Part shown: positions 15,819 through 25,160 of the stretch, one piece after another
How the letters are laid out: every line of letters starts with the position of its first letter
Numbering within the stretch: the first letter of the stretch is position 1
Translations under genes and position numbers: made by a program
Assembly: GCF_042445055.1 (NCBI RefSeq)
Contig: NZ_CP170339.1
Span: forward strand, 1,922,001-1,986,000
Source: Falsihalocynthiibacter sp042445055
GTDB taxonomy: Bacteria > Pseudomonadota > Alphaproteobacteria > Rhodobacterales > Rhodobacteraceae
Direction of reading: 5' to 3'
DNA: 64,000 nt
Notes under the pieces: model-generated
What the model was told of the DNA's origin: nothing
Databases searched by the model: none
What the model saw: the letters and a program-made list of their open reading frames with translations, nothing else

Positions 15819-17255
15819 TTGCGGAAACTTCCCAAAATATACTGGACACAATGGGCAAAGCGTATTCACTTTGGATACGGGCACAAGCTGTCTTTGCTGG
15901 CAACGCTCCCGCTTATTCTTGCGACTGCGGCGATTGCGGCGGTCGTTACAGTACAGTCACGCTCACTGGCCGAGTATGAGATTGCCCAGCTTGAACGCGA
16001 GTTGATCGATGCCAAAAAAACCGAGCTCAAGAATTACGTGAACCTCGCGCGATCTGCATTCTTTTCAATCTATGGCCGCGCCGCGCCTGATGATTATCAG
16101 GCCAAGCTCCGCGTCACCCAAATCCTTGCGGCAATGACGTATGGCGATGACGGGAGCTTTTTTGTTTTCGATTATGACGGCAACAATCTTGTGTCACCAC
16201 GCCAAACCTATCTGATCGGCGAGAACTGGGCGGGGCTTGAGGATGTCAACGGAACGCCCATCGTGGATGAACTGATCACTATTGCCCGAAGCGGTGCTGG
16301 GTATCACACCTATCTGTGGGAGAAACCCTCGACGGGGGAAACGGGCCCGCTCGTGACGTATGTTATTGGGCTCCAGAATTGGCGTTGGGCCGTGGGCACA
16401 GGAGTCTTTATCGACGATGTGCTCGCCACCACCGCCGAAGCGCGCGCGCAGGTTGAGAAACGTGTACACCAAACATTTGTTTATATTCTCGCCATCACGG
16501 TTGCCGCTCTGATGTTGGTGTTCATGTCGGGCATTACACTGAATGTGCGGGAACGACGCCTCGCCGACGCCAAGCTCAAACGCCTTACACAGCGGGTTTT
16601 TGACACGCAGGAAGAAGAGCGCGGACGTGTGGCGCGCGAACTTCACGACTCCATCAGCCAGATCCTCGTTGGTGTCCGCTACGCTCTCGAACTGACGCGC
16701 CGCCGCCTACAATCTGGCCGCGAGGACGCAGGGGATAGTTTGGACACAGGCATTTCCCATCTGAACGGCGCCATCCAAGAAGTCAGACGCATCAGCCACG
16801 ACCTTAGACCGGGTGTGCTGGACGATCTGGGCTTGGGACCTGCCCTTCAAGCGCTGATTAAGGATTTCAGCGCCCGCACCGGCATCCAGACCGATATCGA
16901 GACCGCAGTTTTCCGCAACCGACTAGATCAGGAAAGCAAGATCGCGCTCTATCGTATCGCGCAAGAGGCCTTGACCAATATCGAGAGGCACTCGGGCGCA
17001 ACTCATGTTAAGATCAGCGTGGGCGGCCATAAATACGGCGCGACCATGACAATATCGGACAACGGTCACGGAATGTCGGACGATGCAAGAGATCGCGTAA
17101 AGAACGGTATCGGATTGCGAAACATGCAGGAACGCATAGATCAACTTGACGGCACATTCAGAATGCGATCCACCCCATCAGGCACGCGCATAGAAGTGCA
17201 CGTCCCGCTCAGCCATCTCCTGAGCCCCGAAACGCCAGCAAGAGAAACAACATGA
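15819..17255 (+). CDS. Cache-domain sensor histidine kinase (NarL-partner type)
   Basis: 478 residues. Transmembrane helix 1 at about 24-46, a periplasmic single-Cache-type sensor at about 50-215 (GSFFVFDYDGNNLVSP, WRWAVGTGVFIDD), transmembrane helix 2 at about 219-241, a short linker, then HisKA_3 with phosphoacceptor His276 in VARELHDSIS and an ATPase domain (ALTNIERHSGAT, ISDNGHGM, GIGLRNMQERI). Cache sensors of this class bind small organic acids, which fits the adjacent TRAP transporter. The start is TTG at 15819: no other in-frame ATG or GTG exists between the upstream stop at 15747 and this point, and ACAGG precedes it. Overlaps the regulator gene by 4 bp. Confidence 0.92.
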   Translation: MRKLPKIYWTQWAKRIHFGYGHKLSLLATLPLILATAAIAAVVTVQSRSLAEYEIAQLERELIDAKKTELKNYVNLARSAFFSIYGRAAPDDYQAKLRVTQILAAMTYGDDGSFFVFDYDGNNLVSPRQTYLIGENWAGLEDVNGTPIVDELITIARSGAGYHTYLWEKPSTGETGPLVTYVIGLQNWRWAVGTGVFIDDVLATTAEARAQVEKRVHQTFVYILAITVAALMLVFMSGITLNVRERRLADAKLKRLTQRVFDTQEEERGRVARELHDSISQILVGVRYALELTRRRLQSGREDAGDSLDTGISHLNGAIQEVRRISHDLRPGVLDDLGLGPALQALIKDFSARTGIQTDIETAVFRNRLDQESKIALYRIAQEALTNIERHSGATHVKISVGGHKYGATMTISDNGHGMSDDARDRVKNGIGLRNMQERIDQLDGTFRMRSTPSGTRIEVHVPLSHLLSPETPARETT

Positions 17256-17902
17256 CACAGCCCACCCCCACCAAGGTTCTCATTGTAGACGACCATCCAA
17301 TGGTCGCCGCAGGGATTCAATCCATCCTCGAAACCTATGATGATATTTCGGTCGTGGGGTGCCTTAGCAATGGCAAAGAAGCTATTGATAAGACAGGAGA
17401 ATTAGACCCTGATGTTATCCTTCTGGATCTAAACATGCCCAAGATCGACGGGCTTGCGGCCACGGAAATCTTGCTCGAAAAACACCCCGATATTCGCATC
17501 CTGATTTTGTCGATGCATGACACGCCCGAGTATATTTCAACGGCGCTCTCAGCGGGTGCCAAAGGGTATATCCTCAAGGACGTCCCCACCGAAGAAATCA
17601 AGGCCGCCATTGATACCGTCATGACAGGAGCACAGTATCTCTGTCCCGGGGCGAGCTCCTCAATCGAGCCCAAGACCGCCGACGGACGTATTCCCCTCAC
17701 AAGCCGCGAACAAACTATCCTACTCGAACTGGCTCAGGGTCGAAGTAACAAAGAAGTTGCGCTCGTTCTGGATATTTCCGTCAGGACGGTCGAAACGCAC
17801 CGCAAAAATATCAAGAGAAAACTTGGGATTAGCTCGACTGCGGGCCTTACACGCTACGCGCTTGAGCATGGTGTGCTTCAGGGGACAGGCGTGCATTTCT
17901 AG
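17252..17902 (+). CDS. NarL/LuxR-type response regulator
   Basis: 216 residues. Receiver domain with acidic pocket Asp13-Asp14 and phosphoacceptor Asp59 (VILLDLNMPKIDG); C-terminal LuxR-type helix-turn-helix (LTSREQTILLELAQGRSNKEVALVLDISVRTVETHRKNI). The ATG overlaps the kinase stop (ATGA), so both are translated together. It most likely controls the divergent TRAP operon in response to the kinase, by analogy with DctSR and similar transporter-linked systems. Confidence 0.93.
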   Translation: MTQPTPTKVLIVDDHPMVAAGIQSILETYDDISVVGCLSNGKEAIDKTGELDPDVILLDLNMPKIDGLAATEILLEKHPDIRILILSMHDTPEYISTALSAGAKGYILKDVPTEEIKAAIDTVMTGAQYLCPGASSSIEPKTADGRIPLTSREQTILLELAQGRSNKEVALVLDISVRTVETHRKNIKRKLGISSTAGLTRYALEHGVLQGTGVHF

Positions 17903-17974
17903 ATATGCGTTAAGCGAGCCTTCATTTCCTTGACATATGGTGCCCTAAATCACGCGCATCAAAAGGCCATCCAT

Positions 17975-18697
17975 ATGTCTCTGCAATTCTCCGCGACTTC
18001 CACCTCTTCCCCCGTAGATGGGCAAAAAGCGCCGACAAGTGATCGCGCGCTGCTTGATCAAATCACATTAACGCGCGTCAATGGCCTGCAGCTTTGTCAG
18101 CGCGCAATGGCGATTGTCGCCGCCCCAGAGAGTGACGACCGCGCCCAAGCGATCAAGGAATTCCACACCTATCGCGATCGATACCAAGCAACTCTCGATA
18201 TGCTCTATGGGAACGCGAACCCACTTGACCTCTCCAAGGAAAAGCTCGCGTGGCTTCGCCAGAACGCCGCAAACAACGACGCACAGCGCAAACGGCTCTT
18301 GGCCTGTGGCGAAACAATCTCTCGCTTTGCGGAGCGCCTTTCCAATGACAATCCGCCCAAATTTCATGAAGCGAAACAGTTCTACAATGAGGTATTCCCC
18401 ACCTCATTTGACTGCACCAGCCACCTTATCGACGTACTCTCTGCTGATCTCGACGCGCAAAAAGGCGATCTCGACAGTGCGCGCCAAACACTTGCCGCCG
18501 CTGTGAACGACATTCGCAAGATTTCAACTTCGGTCCGCCTCACGGCACTCAACGCCTCTGTCGAAGCTGCACGCGCAGGTGAAGCGGGCCGTGGCTTTTC
18601 CGTGATTGCAGGAGAGGTCAAAACACTCGCCGAAAATATTCAGAAGGCAACGAATAGCGCGGAAAGTGTGATTAGTACCCTCGCAAACTCGAGTTAG
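17975..18697 (+). CDS. Small soluble MCP-like signalling protein
   Basis: 240 residues, no membrane segment. The N-terminal half is helical and of no family I know. Residues about 188-208 hold the chemoreceptor hairpin tip (RLTALNASVEAARAGE then GRGFSVIAGEVKTLAE), the CheA/CheW contact region of methyl-accepting chemotaxis proteins. The protein ends about 30 residues after the tip region, so the signalling hairpin is very short. The start at 17975 is preceded by AAAAGG with 8-nt spacing; a start at 17930 has no such site. It follows the response regulator by 72 bp and may be a third member of that signalling unit. Confidence 0.75.
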   Translation: MSLQFSATSTSSPVDGQKAPTSDRALLDQITLTRVNGLQLCQRAMAIVAAPESDDRAQAIKEFHTYRDRYQATLDMLYGNANPLDLSKEKLAWLRQNAANNDAQRKRLLACGETISRFAERLSNDNPPKFHEAKQFYNEVFPTSFDCTSHLIDVLSADLDAQKGDLDSARQTLAAAVNDIRKISTSVRLTALNASVEAARAGEAGRGFSVIAGEVKTLAENIQKATNSAESVISTLANSS

Positions 18698-18783
18698 ACG
18701 CGAAAATTCCAAAAACTGGTCCCTTTTGGTAATTATACGCAAGATTTCCAGCCCTGAACGACACTTTTACTGGATTTTCGGTG

Positions 18784-18809
18784 TTGACGCCTCTTTTCTG
18801 CGTGATAAT
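18784..18809 (+). promoter_or_regulatory. Candidate promoter of the ilvBN leader
   Basis: TTGACG at 18784 and GATAAT at 18804 flank a 14-bp spacer, shorter than usual; reading the -10 as TAATGT gives 16 bp. The position, just 30-35 bp before the leader peptide, supports a promoter, but the exact boxes are uncertain. Confidence 0.45.
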
Positions 18810-18838
18810 GTCTCCGGACACGCAAAGGAGCCTCGGCA

Positions 18839-18886
18839 ATGTTTTCTGTTGTCATTCTAGTCAGAAGTTCGCGCATGGGCCGGTAA
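18839..18886 (+). CDS. ilvBN leader peptide
   Basis: A 15-codon frame reads MFSVVILVRSSRMGR then TAA. Five consecutive codons are Val, Val, Ile, Leu, Val, the end products of the pathway encoded downstream. AAAGGAG lies 8 nt before its ATG. It is followed by competing hairpins and a terminator in front of ilvB. This is the classical arrangement of a transcription attenuator: shortage of charged branched-chain tRNAs stalls the ribosome and lets transcription continue. The mechanism is inferred from architecture. Confidence 0.85.
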   Translation: MFSVVILVRSSRMGR

Positions 18887-18913
18887 CGGTAAACCATATT
18901 GGAACCCATGCGC
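18871..18913 (+). promoter_or_regulatory. Alternative hairpin of the ilv attenuator
   Basis: GCGCATGGG (18871-18879) pairs perfectly with CCCATGCGC (18905-18913). Its left arm lies in the last codons of the leader peptide, so a ribosome that reaches the stop codon would cover it, while one stalled at the Val/Ile codons would leave it free. Its right arm overlaps the terminator stem by 2 nt, so the competition with the terminator is only partial as drawn. Confidence 0.6.
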
Positions 18914-18939
18914 CCTCGGAACTTTCCGAGGGCTTTTTT
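18912..18939 (+). terminator. ilv attenuator terminator
   Basis: GCCCTCGGA pairs with TCCGAGGGC in a 9-bp stem around ACTT, followed by six T residues. It lies 46 bp before the ilvB start and after the leader peptide, where it would stop transcription when branched-chain amino acids are plentiful. Confidence 0.85.
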
Positions 18940-18985
18940 GTAGCAAAAACAAGGGCGTGCTAAGCACGAAATATCGGAGAGAGAC

Positions 18986-20740
18986 ATGACACGGCAGATG
19001 ACCGGCGCAGAAATGATTGTTCAAGCCCTCAAGGATCAGGGCGTTGACACCGTCTTTGGCTATCCTGGTGGTGCTGTCCTTCCTATTTATGACGCAATTT
19101 TTCAGCAAAACGACGTGCGCCATATTCTTGTGCGCCACGAACAAGGTGCCGTTCACGCCGCCGAAGGATACGCGCGCAGCACCGGCAAACCGGGCGTTGT
19201 TCTGGTAACTTCTGGCCCCGGCGCGACAAATGCAGTAACGGGCCTGACTGATGCGTTATTGGATTCCATCCCGTTGATCGTTCTGACTGGGCAGGTTCCA
19301 ACATTCATGATCGGGACCGATGGTTTCCAAGAGGCCGATACGGTTGGCATCACGCGCCCCTGCACGAAACATAACTGGCTGGTGAAAGACACTGATCAGC
19401 TGGCCAATACGCTGCACCAAGCGTTTCACGTTGCAACTTCTGGTCGCCCCGGACCGACGTTGGTCGACATTCCCAAGGACGTTCAGTTTGCCACAGGTAC
19501 ATATACCCCACCGCAAAAGGCCAAAGTTGACCATTACCAACCTAAGCTGAAGGGCGACACAGAAGCCATCACCGCGATGGTTGAACTGCTCGAAACAGCG
19601 GAGCGTCCGGTATTCTATACTGGCGGCGGCGTTATCAACTCTGGTCCTGCCGCGAGCCAACTGCTTCGTGAGTGGGCGGATGCTGCGAATATTCCGGTTA
19701 CTTCCACTCTCATGGGCTTGGGTGCCTACCCCGCATCAGGCAAAAACTGGCTTGGAATGTTGGGGATGCACGGGCTGTACGAAGCGAATATGGCCATGCA
19801 CGGCTGCGACGTTATGGTAAATATCGGCGCGCGTTTTGATGACCGGATTACGGGACGTATCAAATCGTTCAGCCCCAAGAGCGCGAAGGTTCATATCGAC
19901 ATTGATCCAAGCTCGATCAACAAGGTCATTCACGTAGATGTGCCCATATTGGGTGACATCGGCCATGTTCTTGAGGATGCACTCAAAATCTGGAAAGCCC
20001 GCGGACGCAAAACAAACGCGGCGGCACTCAAGAAATGGTGGACGACAATCGACCAGTGGCGCGACAAACGTTGCCTTTCCTACAAGCAATCCAAGACGAC
20101 GATCAAACCGCAATATGCGCTCCAACGTCTTGAAGAGCTTACGAAAAAATATGATCGCTATGTCACAACCGAGGTTGGACAACATCAGATGTGGGCCGCG
20201 CAGTTTCTTGGATTCGAAGACCCGAACCGCTGGATGACTTCTGGTGGATTGGGAACCATGGGGTATGGCCTTCCGGCGTCCGTTGGCGTTCAGGTTGCAC
20301 ATCCTGAGAGCCTTGTGATCAACGTTGCCGGCGAAGCGAGCTGGCTCATGAACATGCAGGAAATGGGTACCGCCGCGCAATACCGCCTGCCCGTAAAGCA
20401 GTTCATTCTTAACAACGAGCGTTTGGGAATGGTGCGCCAATGGCAAGAATTGCTACACGGCGAACGCTACAGCCATTCATGGAGCGAGAGCCTGCCTGAT
20501 TTCGTAAAGCTCGCCGAAGCATTCGGAGCCAAGGGCATTATTTGCTCTGACCCTGCGGATTTGGACGATGCGATCATGGAAATGATCAACTATGACGGCC
20601 CAGTGATCTTTGATTGTCTGGTCGAAAAGCATGAGAACTGTTTCCCCATGATCCCGTCAGGCGCAGCGCATAACGAGATGCTTATGGGCGATGCGAGCAC
20701 CGAAGATGCGATTGGCGACTCCGGCGCCGTACTGGTTTAA
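18986..20740 (+). CDS. ilvB: Acetolactate synthase, large (catalytic) subunit
   Basis: 584 residues. Condenses pyruvate to acetolactate, or pyruvate with 2-oxobutyrate, in valine, leucine and isoleucine synthesis, using thiamine diphosphate, FAD and Mg. The N-terminal TPP domain has FGYPGGAVLPIYDA and the catalytic Glu52 in RHEQGAVHAAEGYAR; the central domain binds FAD; the C-terminal domain has INVAGEASWLMNMQEMGT, where GEA replaces the more common GDG-type start of the Mg/TPP motif. GGAGAGAG precedes the ATG. It is controlled by the leader and attenuator just upstream and followed 13 bp later by the regulatory subunit gene. Also called ilvI in some annotations. Confidence 0.96.
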   Translation: MTRQMTGAEMIVQALKDQGVDTVFGYPGGAVLPIYDAIFQQNDVRHILVRHEQGAVHAAEGYARSTGKPGVVLVTSGPGATNAVTGLTDALLDSIPLIVLTGQVPTFMIGTDGFQEADTVGITRPCTKHNWLVKDTDQLANTLHQAFHVATSGRPGPTLVDIPKDVQFATGTYTPPQKAKVDHYQPKLKGDTEAITAMVELLETAERPVFYTGGGVINSGPAASQLLREWADAANIPVTSTLMGLGAYPASGKNWLGMLGMHGLYEANMAMHGCDVMVNIGARFDDRITGRIKSFSPKSAKVHIDIDPSSINKVIHVDVPILGDIGHVLEDALKIWKARGRKTNAAALKKWWTTIDQWRDKRCLSYKQSKTTIKPQYALQRLEELTKKYDRYVTTEVGQHQMWAAQFLGFEDPNRWMTSGGLGTMGYGLPASVGVQVAHPESLVINVAGEASWLMNMQEMGTAAQYRLPVKQFILNNERLGMVRQWQELLHGERYSHSWSESLPDFVKLAEAFGAKGIICSDPADLDDAIMEMINYDGPVIFDCLVEKHENCFPMIPSGAAHNEMLMGDASTEDAIGDSGAVLV

Positions 20741-20753
20741 GAAAGGTCGATAA

Positions 20754-21320
20754 ATGTCTGTTCTAAAAATTAAAAAAGGCACATCCAAGCATTCGGCCTA
20801 CGACCTCAAGGACCCGAATGCCGATGTGGTTGAATCCCACACGCTTGCCTGTGTTGTTGATAACGAAGCGGGTGTTTTGGCACGGGTCATTGGCCTGTTT
20901 TCGGGACGCGGGTACAACATCGACAGCTTGACGGTCGCTGAAGTTAACCACGAAAATCACCGCTCGCGCATTACGATCGTGACTTCGGGAACACCGCAGG
21001 TCATCGAGCAAATAAAGGCGCAACTTGGCCGTATTGTTCCCGTTTACCGCGTGCATGACCTTACGGTCGAAGGCGCAAGCGTTGAACGTGAACTTGCGCT
21101 CTTCAAGGTCTCTGGAAACGGTGAAAAGCGCGTCGAGGCGCTCCGTTTGGCCGACATTTTCCGCGCAAATGTGGTGGATAGCACCCTCAACAGTTTCATT
21201 TTTGAGATGACGGGCACGAGCGAGAAGATCGATGCTTTCGCCGACTTGATGCGTCCGCTTGGTCTTGTGGAAACTGCGCGTACAGGTGTTGCGGCCCTTG
21301 GGCGCGGCGCCGAGAAGTAG
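20754..21320 (+). CDS. ilvN: Acetolactate synthase, small (regulatory) subunit
   Basis: 188 residues. The N-terminal ACT domain (HTLACVVDNEAGVLARVIGLFSGRGYNIDSL) binds valine for feedback inhibition and activates the large subunit; the C-terminal domain (ADIFRANVVDSTLNSFIFEMTG) is the ALS_ss_C type. A 25-residue polar N-terminal extension precedes the ACT domain, common in alphaproteobacteria. Same operon as ilvB; ends at a terminator. Confidence 0.95.
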   Translation: MSVLKIKKGTSKHSAYDLKDPNADVVESHTLACVVDNEAGVLARVIGLFSGRGYNIDSLTVAEVNHENHRSRITIVTSGTPQVIEQIKAQLGRIVPVYRVHDLTVEGASVERELALFKVSGNGEKRVEALRLADIFRANVVDSTLNSFIFEMTGTSEKIDAFADLMRPLGLVETARTGVAALGRGAEK

Positions 21321-21329
21321 AAATAAAAA

Positions 21330-21355
21330 GGGGAGCCCAAAAGGCTCCCCAGTTT
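21330..21355 (+). terminator. Terminator of ilvBN
   Basis: GGGGAGCC and GGCTCCCC form an 8-bp stem with a CAAAA loop, ten bases after the ilvN stop. The T-rich tail is short (AGTTT), so strength is moderate. Confidence 0.7.
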
Positions 21356-21464
21356 CGCGTGTCAGGCTCATCATTCGTACCGCCCGGTATTCTGCCTGCG
21401 GCCTGATCTGCGTCTGGGGCGAGCGCACCCGCCCCGGAACTCGCCGACCCGAAGGTCGGAATTC

Positions 21465-24400
21465 TTAGCTACACCCTGACGTTCCGCCGCAAGTGTTGCA
21501 TTTCATGCATGTGCCGTTGCGAACCAATGTGTAGTTGCCGCAATCGCCGCATGGATCACCCTCATAGCCCTGCATTTTCGCCTTGGAACGTGCGTCCATT
21601 TGGCCAGAAGCACTTCCCACAACCGTGGTTGTCATCGCAGTCGCTGCTGTGGACTGGGAAATTTCTGGAACGAGTGTCTGAAGCGTCGCCATTGGATCTT
21701 GAGCATCGGCAAGCGCCATCGCCCCTGCGCCACCCTGAAGTACCACAAGTTCCTGTGGTACGCGCTTGCGCAGGTAACCGGTTGAACTGATTTGTTTCAA
21801 CACTTCCAATGACTTGGAGGCCGCTTCATCGCTTACATTCTGAACGTTTGCAACGCCTTCTTCTTCGCCACGACCGATATCGTCAAAGCTAGCGCCCTCT
21901 GGTTTCACATGCGCAAGGTCGGTGCGATCCAGATAGGAAATCGCCAACTCGCGGAAGATATAATCCAGAATGGAGGTCGCGCTCTTCACGCTGTCGTTCC
22001 CTTGAACCATACCGGCGGGTTCGAACTTGGTGAATGTGAATGCGTCGACGAACTCTTCAAGTGGCACACCATATTGAAGCCCAACCGATACCGCGATGGC
22101 AAAGTTGTTCATCATCGCGCGGAAGCCAGCCCCCTCTTTGTGCATATCGATGAAGATTTCACCGAGATTACCATCCTCATACTCACCCGTCCGCAGGTAG
22201 ACTTTGTGCCCGCCAACGTTTGCCTTTTGGGTGTAACCCTTGCGGCGCTGAGGCATTTTCTCACGGTGGGATTTGATGATCTCTTTAACGACGATCTTCT
22301 CTACGATTTTCTCGGCCAGAACGGTCGCTTTTTCTTGTGCGGAACCGCTTTCGAGAACCTCTTGCGCGTCTTCGTCATCCTCGACAAGCGACGCCGCCAG
22401 AGGTTGCGAAAGCTTAGAGCCATCACGATAGAGCGCGTTGGCCTTGATCCCAAGCGACCAGCTCAGCTCATAGGCCTTTTGGCAATCCTCGATGGTTGCG
22501 TCATTTGCCATGTTGATAGTCTTGGAAATCGCACCCGAGATGAAGCTCTGAGCCGCGGCCATCATGTAGATGTGGCTATCAACACTTAGGAAACGCTTAC
22601 CTTTTTTGCCGCATGGGTTGGCGCAATCAAAGATCGAGTAGTGTTCTTCCTTTAGGTGCGGCGCCCCTTCGAGGGTCATGGTTCCGCAGACGTGATCATT
22701 AGCGGCCTCAACGTCGGCTTTGCTAAATCCAAGATGACGGAGAAGGTCAAAATTCGGATCATTCAGCTTCTCGGCCGGAATACCGAGTGTCCCGGTGCAG
22801 AACTCCTCGCCCAGTGTCCATTGGTTGAACACGAAGCGAATGTCGAACGCGCTTGGCAACGCGGCTTCGATCTTATCGATCTCGTTTTGGCCAAAACCAT
22901 GACCAACGAGCGAGGTGTGGTTGATCGCAGGTGCGTTGCCAATGCTGGCGTGTCCTACCGCATAGCTTACGATTTCTTCGATTTGCGAAGAGGTATAACC
23001 CTGTTTTTCCAGCGCTGCAGGTACGGAGCGGTTGATGATCTTGAAGTAACCGCCGCCCGCAAGCTTCTTGAACTTCACGAGCGCAAAGTCTGGTTCGATC
23101 CCTGTGGTATCGCAGTCCATAACGAGGCCAATCGTGCCCGTCGGCGCGATAACCGAAACCTGCGCGTTGCGGTAACCATGCTTCTCGCCCAGCTCAAGCG
23201 CCTCGTCCCATGAGGATTTCGCCAGCTCAACCAAACGCTGATCGGGGCAATTCGCGTGATCCAAAGCGAGCGGCTTGATATCCAGCGCTTCATATCCGGT
23301 TGTTTTGCCATGCGCGGCGGTGCGGTGGTTGCGAATGACGCGCAGCATGTGCTTTGCGTTCTTTTCGTATTTCGCAAATGCGCCAAGCTCACTCGCGATC
23401 TCTGCCGAAGTTGCATAAGCCACACCCGTCATGATCGCCGTCAAAGCACCCGCGAGCGCGCGGCCCTCATCCGAGTCATAACCATAGCCCATGTTCATCA
23501 GAAGACCACCGATGTTCGCATAGCCAAGACCCAGCGTGCGGAAGTCATAGGAACGTTGCGCGATCTCTTTTGACGGGAACTGCGCCATTGTGACTGAAAT
23601 TTCGAGCGTCAATGTCCAGAGGCGTGTGGCGTGCATGTAATCTTCGGCTTGGAATTCGTCGTCCTTGAGGAAGGTCAACAAATTCATCGAAGCGAGGTTA
23701 CAGGCCGTATCATCAAGGAACATATACTCGGAGCATGGGTTCGAGCCACGAATGGCGCCATCTTCCGGACAGGTATGCCAAGCGTTAACCGTGTCGTGGT
23801 ACTGAATGCCTGGATCAGCACAGGCCCATGCGGCGTGGCCAACTTTTTCCCACAAATCGCGCGCCTTGATAGTTTTTGAAACGCGGCCATCGGTACGGTT
23901 TAGCAAATGCCAATCGGCGTCTTCTTCTACGGCCTTCAAAAACGCATCTGTTACACGGATTGAGTTGTTGGAGTTCTGACCGGATACAGAGTTATAGGCC
24001 TCGGAGTCCCAGTCAGTATCATATGTCGGGAACTCAATGCTGTCGTATCCCTGGCGCGCATAGTCAAGCACGCGCTTCACATAAGACTCTGGAATTGCAA
24101 CCTTTTTCGCAGCACGAACAGCTTGCTTCAGGCCCACGTTTTTCTTGGGCTCATACGCATCCTGAACGGCTCCATCCCAAAGCTTGATCGCCTCAAAAAT
24201 CGCGTTCAGTTTCTCTTCGTGCATTTTGGAGCCAGCAACGATTGACGCCACTTTTTGCTCTTCTAGAACCTTCCAGTCGATGAATTCTTCGATATCAGGA
24301 TGGTCGGCATCTACGATCACCATTTTCGCAGCGCGGCGTGTTGTGCCGCCTGATTTGATCGCACCCGCAGCGCGGTCGCCGATCTTGAGGAAGCCCATAA

Positions 24401-25160
24401 GACCAGAGGAGTTACCGCCCCCGCTCAGTTTCTCACCAGCGGCGCGGAGTGAGCTGAAGTTGGTTCCTGTCCCGGATCCGTATTTGAATAGACGCGCCTC
24501 ACGCACCCAAAGGTCCATGATGCCGCCGTCACCCACAAGATCATCGCCAACCGACTGGATAAAGCACGCGTGTGGCTGTGGGTGCTCATATGCGGAGCTC
24601 GATAGAGTTAGCTTGCCTGTTTTATAGTCTACGTAGTGGTGCCCTTGGCCCGGACCGTCGATCCCATAAGCCCAGTGAAGGCCAGTGTTAAACCACTGTG
24701 GGGAATTTGGTGCAGCACGTTGGCTCGCGAGCATATGGCGCATCTCGTCATAGTATGCGCGTGCGTCGCTTTCGGAGGTGAAGTAGCCCCCTTTCCAGCC
24801 CCAGTACGCCCATGCACCAGCAAGACGGTCAAACACCTGCTTGGCGCTGATCTCGCCGCCTGTGCGGGCCGATTCTGGGAGGGCTTCGAGGGCTTTGTCG
24901 TCTGGAACCGAGCGCCAGAGGAATTCTGGAACGTCTTTTTCTTTAACCTTCTTCAGAGCCGCAGGCACGCCAGCCTTCCGAAAGTATTTCTGGGCGATCA
25001 CATCACTTGCGACTTGGCTCCACTTTGCTGGAACTTCTACGTCATCAAGACGAAACACAATGGTACCGTCCGGATTGCGGATTTCCGAGGCAGTCTCGGT
25101 GAACTCGATGTCCGCATATGCATCTTTTCCGGATTTGGTAAACTTGCGTTCTATCTTCAT
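21465..25160 (-). CDS. nrdJ: Adenosylcobalamin-dependent ribonucleotide reductase (class II)
   Basis: 1231 residues. Makes deoxyribonucleotides from ribonucleotides using vitamin B12, with or without oxygen. The catalytic barrel is visible with NPCSEYMFLDDTACNLASMNL, VIAPTGTIGLVMDCDTTGIEPD (finger loop region) and the active cysteines in the first half. The C-terminus has a zinc-ribbon-like tail (GDCGNYTLVRNGTCMKCNTCGG, read in pieces) whose Cys residues probably relay electrons from thioredoxin. The length matches the long alphaproteobacterial NrdJ form. No class I nrdAB genes lie in the window. A palindrome of NrdR-box type lies about 200 bp upstream. Confidence 0.96.
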   Translation of the reverse strand: MKIERKFTKSGKDAYADIEFTETASEIRNPDGTIVFRLDDVEVPAKWSQVASDVIAQKYFRKAGVPAALKKVKEKDVPEFLWRSVPDDKALEALPESARTGGEISAKQVFDRLAGAWAYWGWKGGYFTSESDARAYYDEMRHMLASQRAAPNSPQWFNTGLHWAYGIDGPGQGHHYVDYKTGKLTLSSSAYEHPQPHACFIQSVGDDLVGDGGIMDLWVREARLFKYGSGTGTNFSSLRAAGEKLSGGGNSSGLMGFLKIGDRAAGAIKSGGTTRRAAKMVIVDADHPDIEEFIDWKVLEEQKVASIVAGSKMHEEKLNAIFEAIKLWDGAVQDAYEPKKNVGLKQAVRAAKKVAIPESYVKRVLDYARQGYDSIEFPTYDTDWDSEAYNSVSGQNSNNSIRVTDAFLKAVEEDADWHLLNRTDGRVSKTIKARDLWEKVGHAAWACADPGIQYHDTVNAWHTCPEDGAIRGSNPCSEYMFLDDTACNLASMNLLTFLKDDEFQAEDYMHATRLWTLTLEISVTMAQFPSKEIAQRSYDFRTLGLGYANIGGLLMNMGYGYDSDEGRALAGALTAIMTGVAYATSAEIASELGAFAKYEKNAKHMLRVIRNHRTAAHGKTTGYEALDIKPLALDHANCPDQRLVELAKSSWDEALELGEKHGYRNAQVSVIAPTGTIGLVMDCDTTGIEPDFALVKFKKLAGGGYFKIINRSVPAALEKQGYTSSQIEEIVSYAVGHASIGNAPAINHTSLVGHGFGQNEIDKIEAALPSAFDIRFVFNQWTLGEEFCTGTLGIPAEKLNDPNFDLLRHLGFSKADVEAANDHVCGTMTLEGAPHLKEEHYSIFDCANPCGKKGKRFLSVDSHIYMMAAAQSFISGAISKTINMANDATIEDCQKAYELSWSLGIKANALYRDGSKLSQPLAASLVEDDEDAQEVLESGSAQEKATVLAEKIVEKIVVKEIIKSHREKMPQRRKGYTQKANVGGHKVYLRTGEYEDGNLGEIFIDMHKEGAGFRAMMNNFAIAVSVGLQYGVPLEEFVDAFTFTKFEPAGMVQGNDSVKSATSILDYIFRELAISYLDRTDLAHVKPEGASFDDIGRGEEEGVANVQNVSDEAASKSLEVLKQISSTGYLRKRVPQELVVLQGGAGAMALADAQDPMATLQTLVPEISQSTAATAMTTTVVGSASGQMDARSKAKMQGYEGDPCGDCGNYTLVRNGTCMKCNTCGGTSGCS

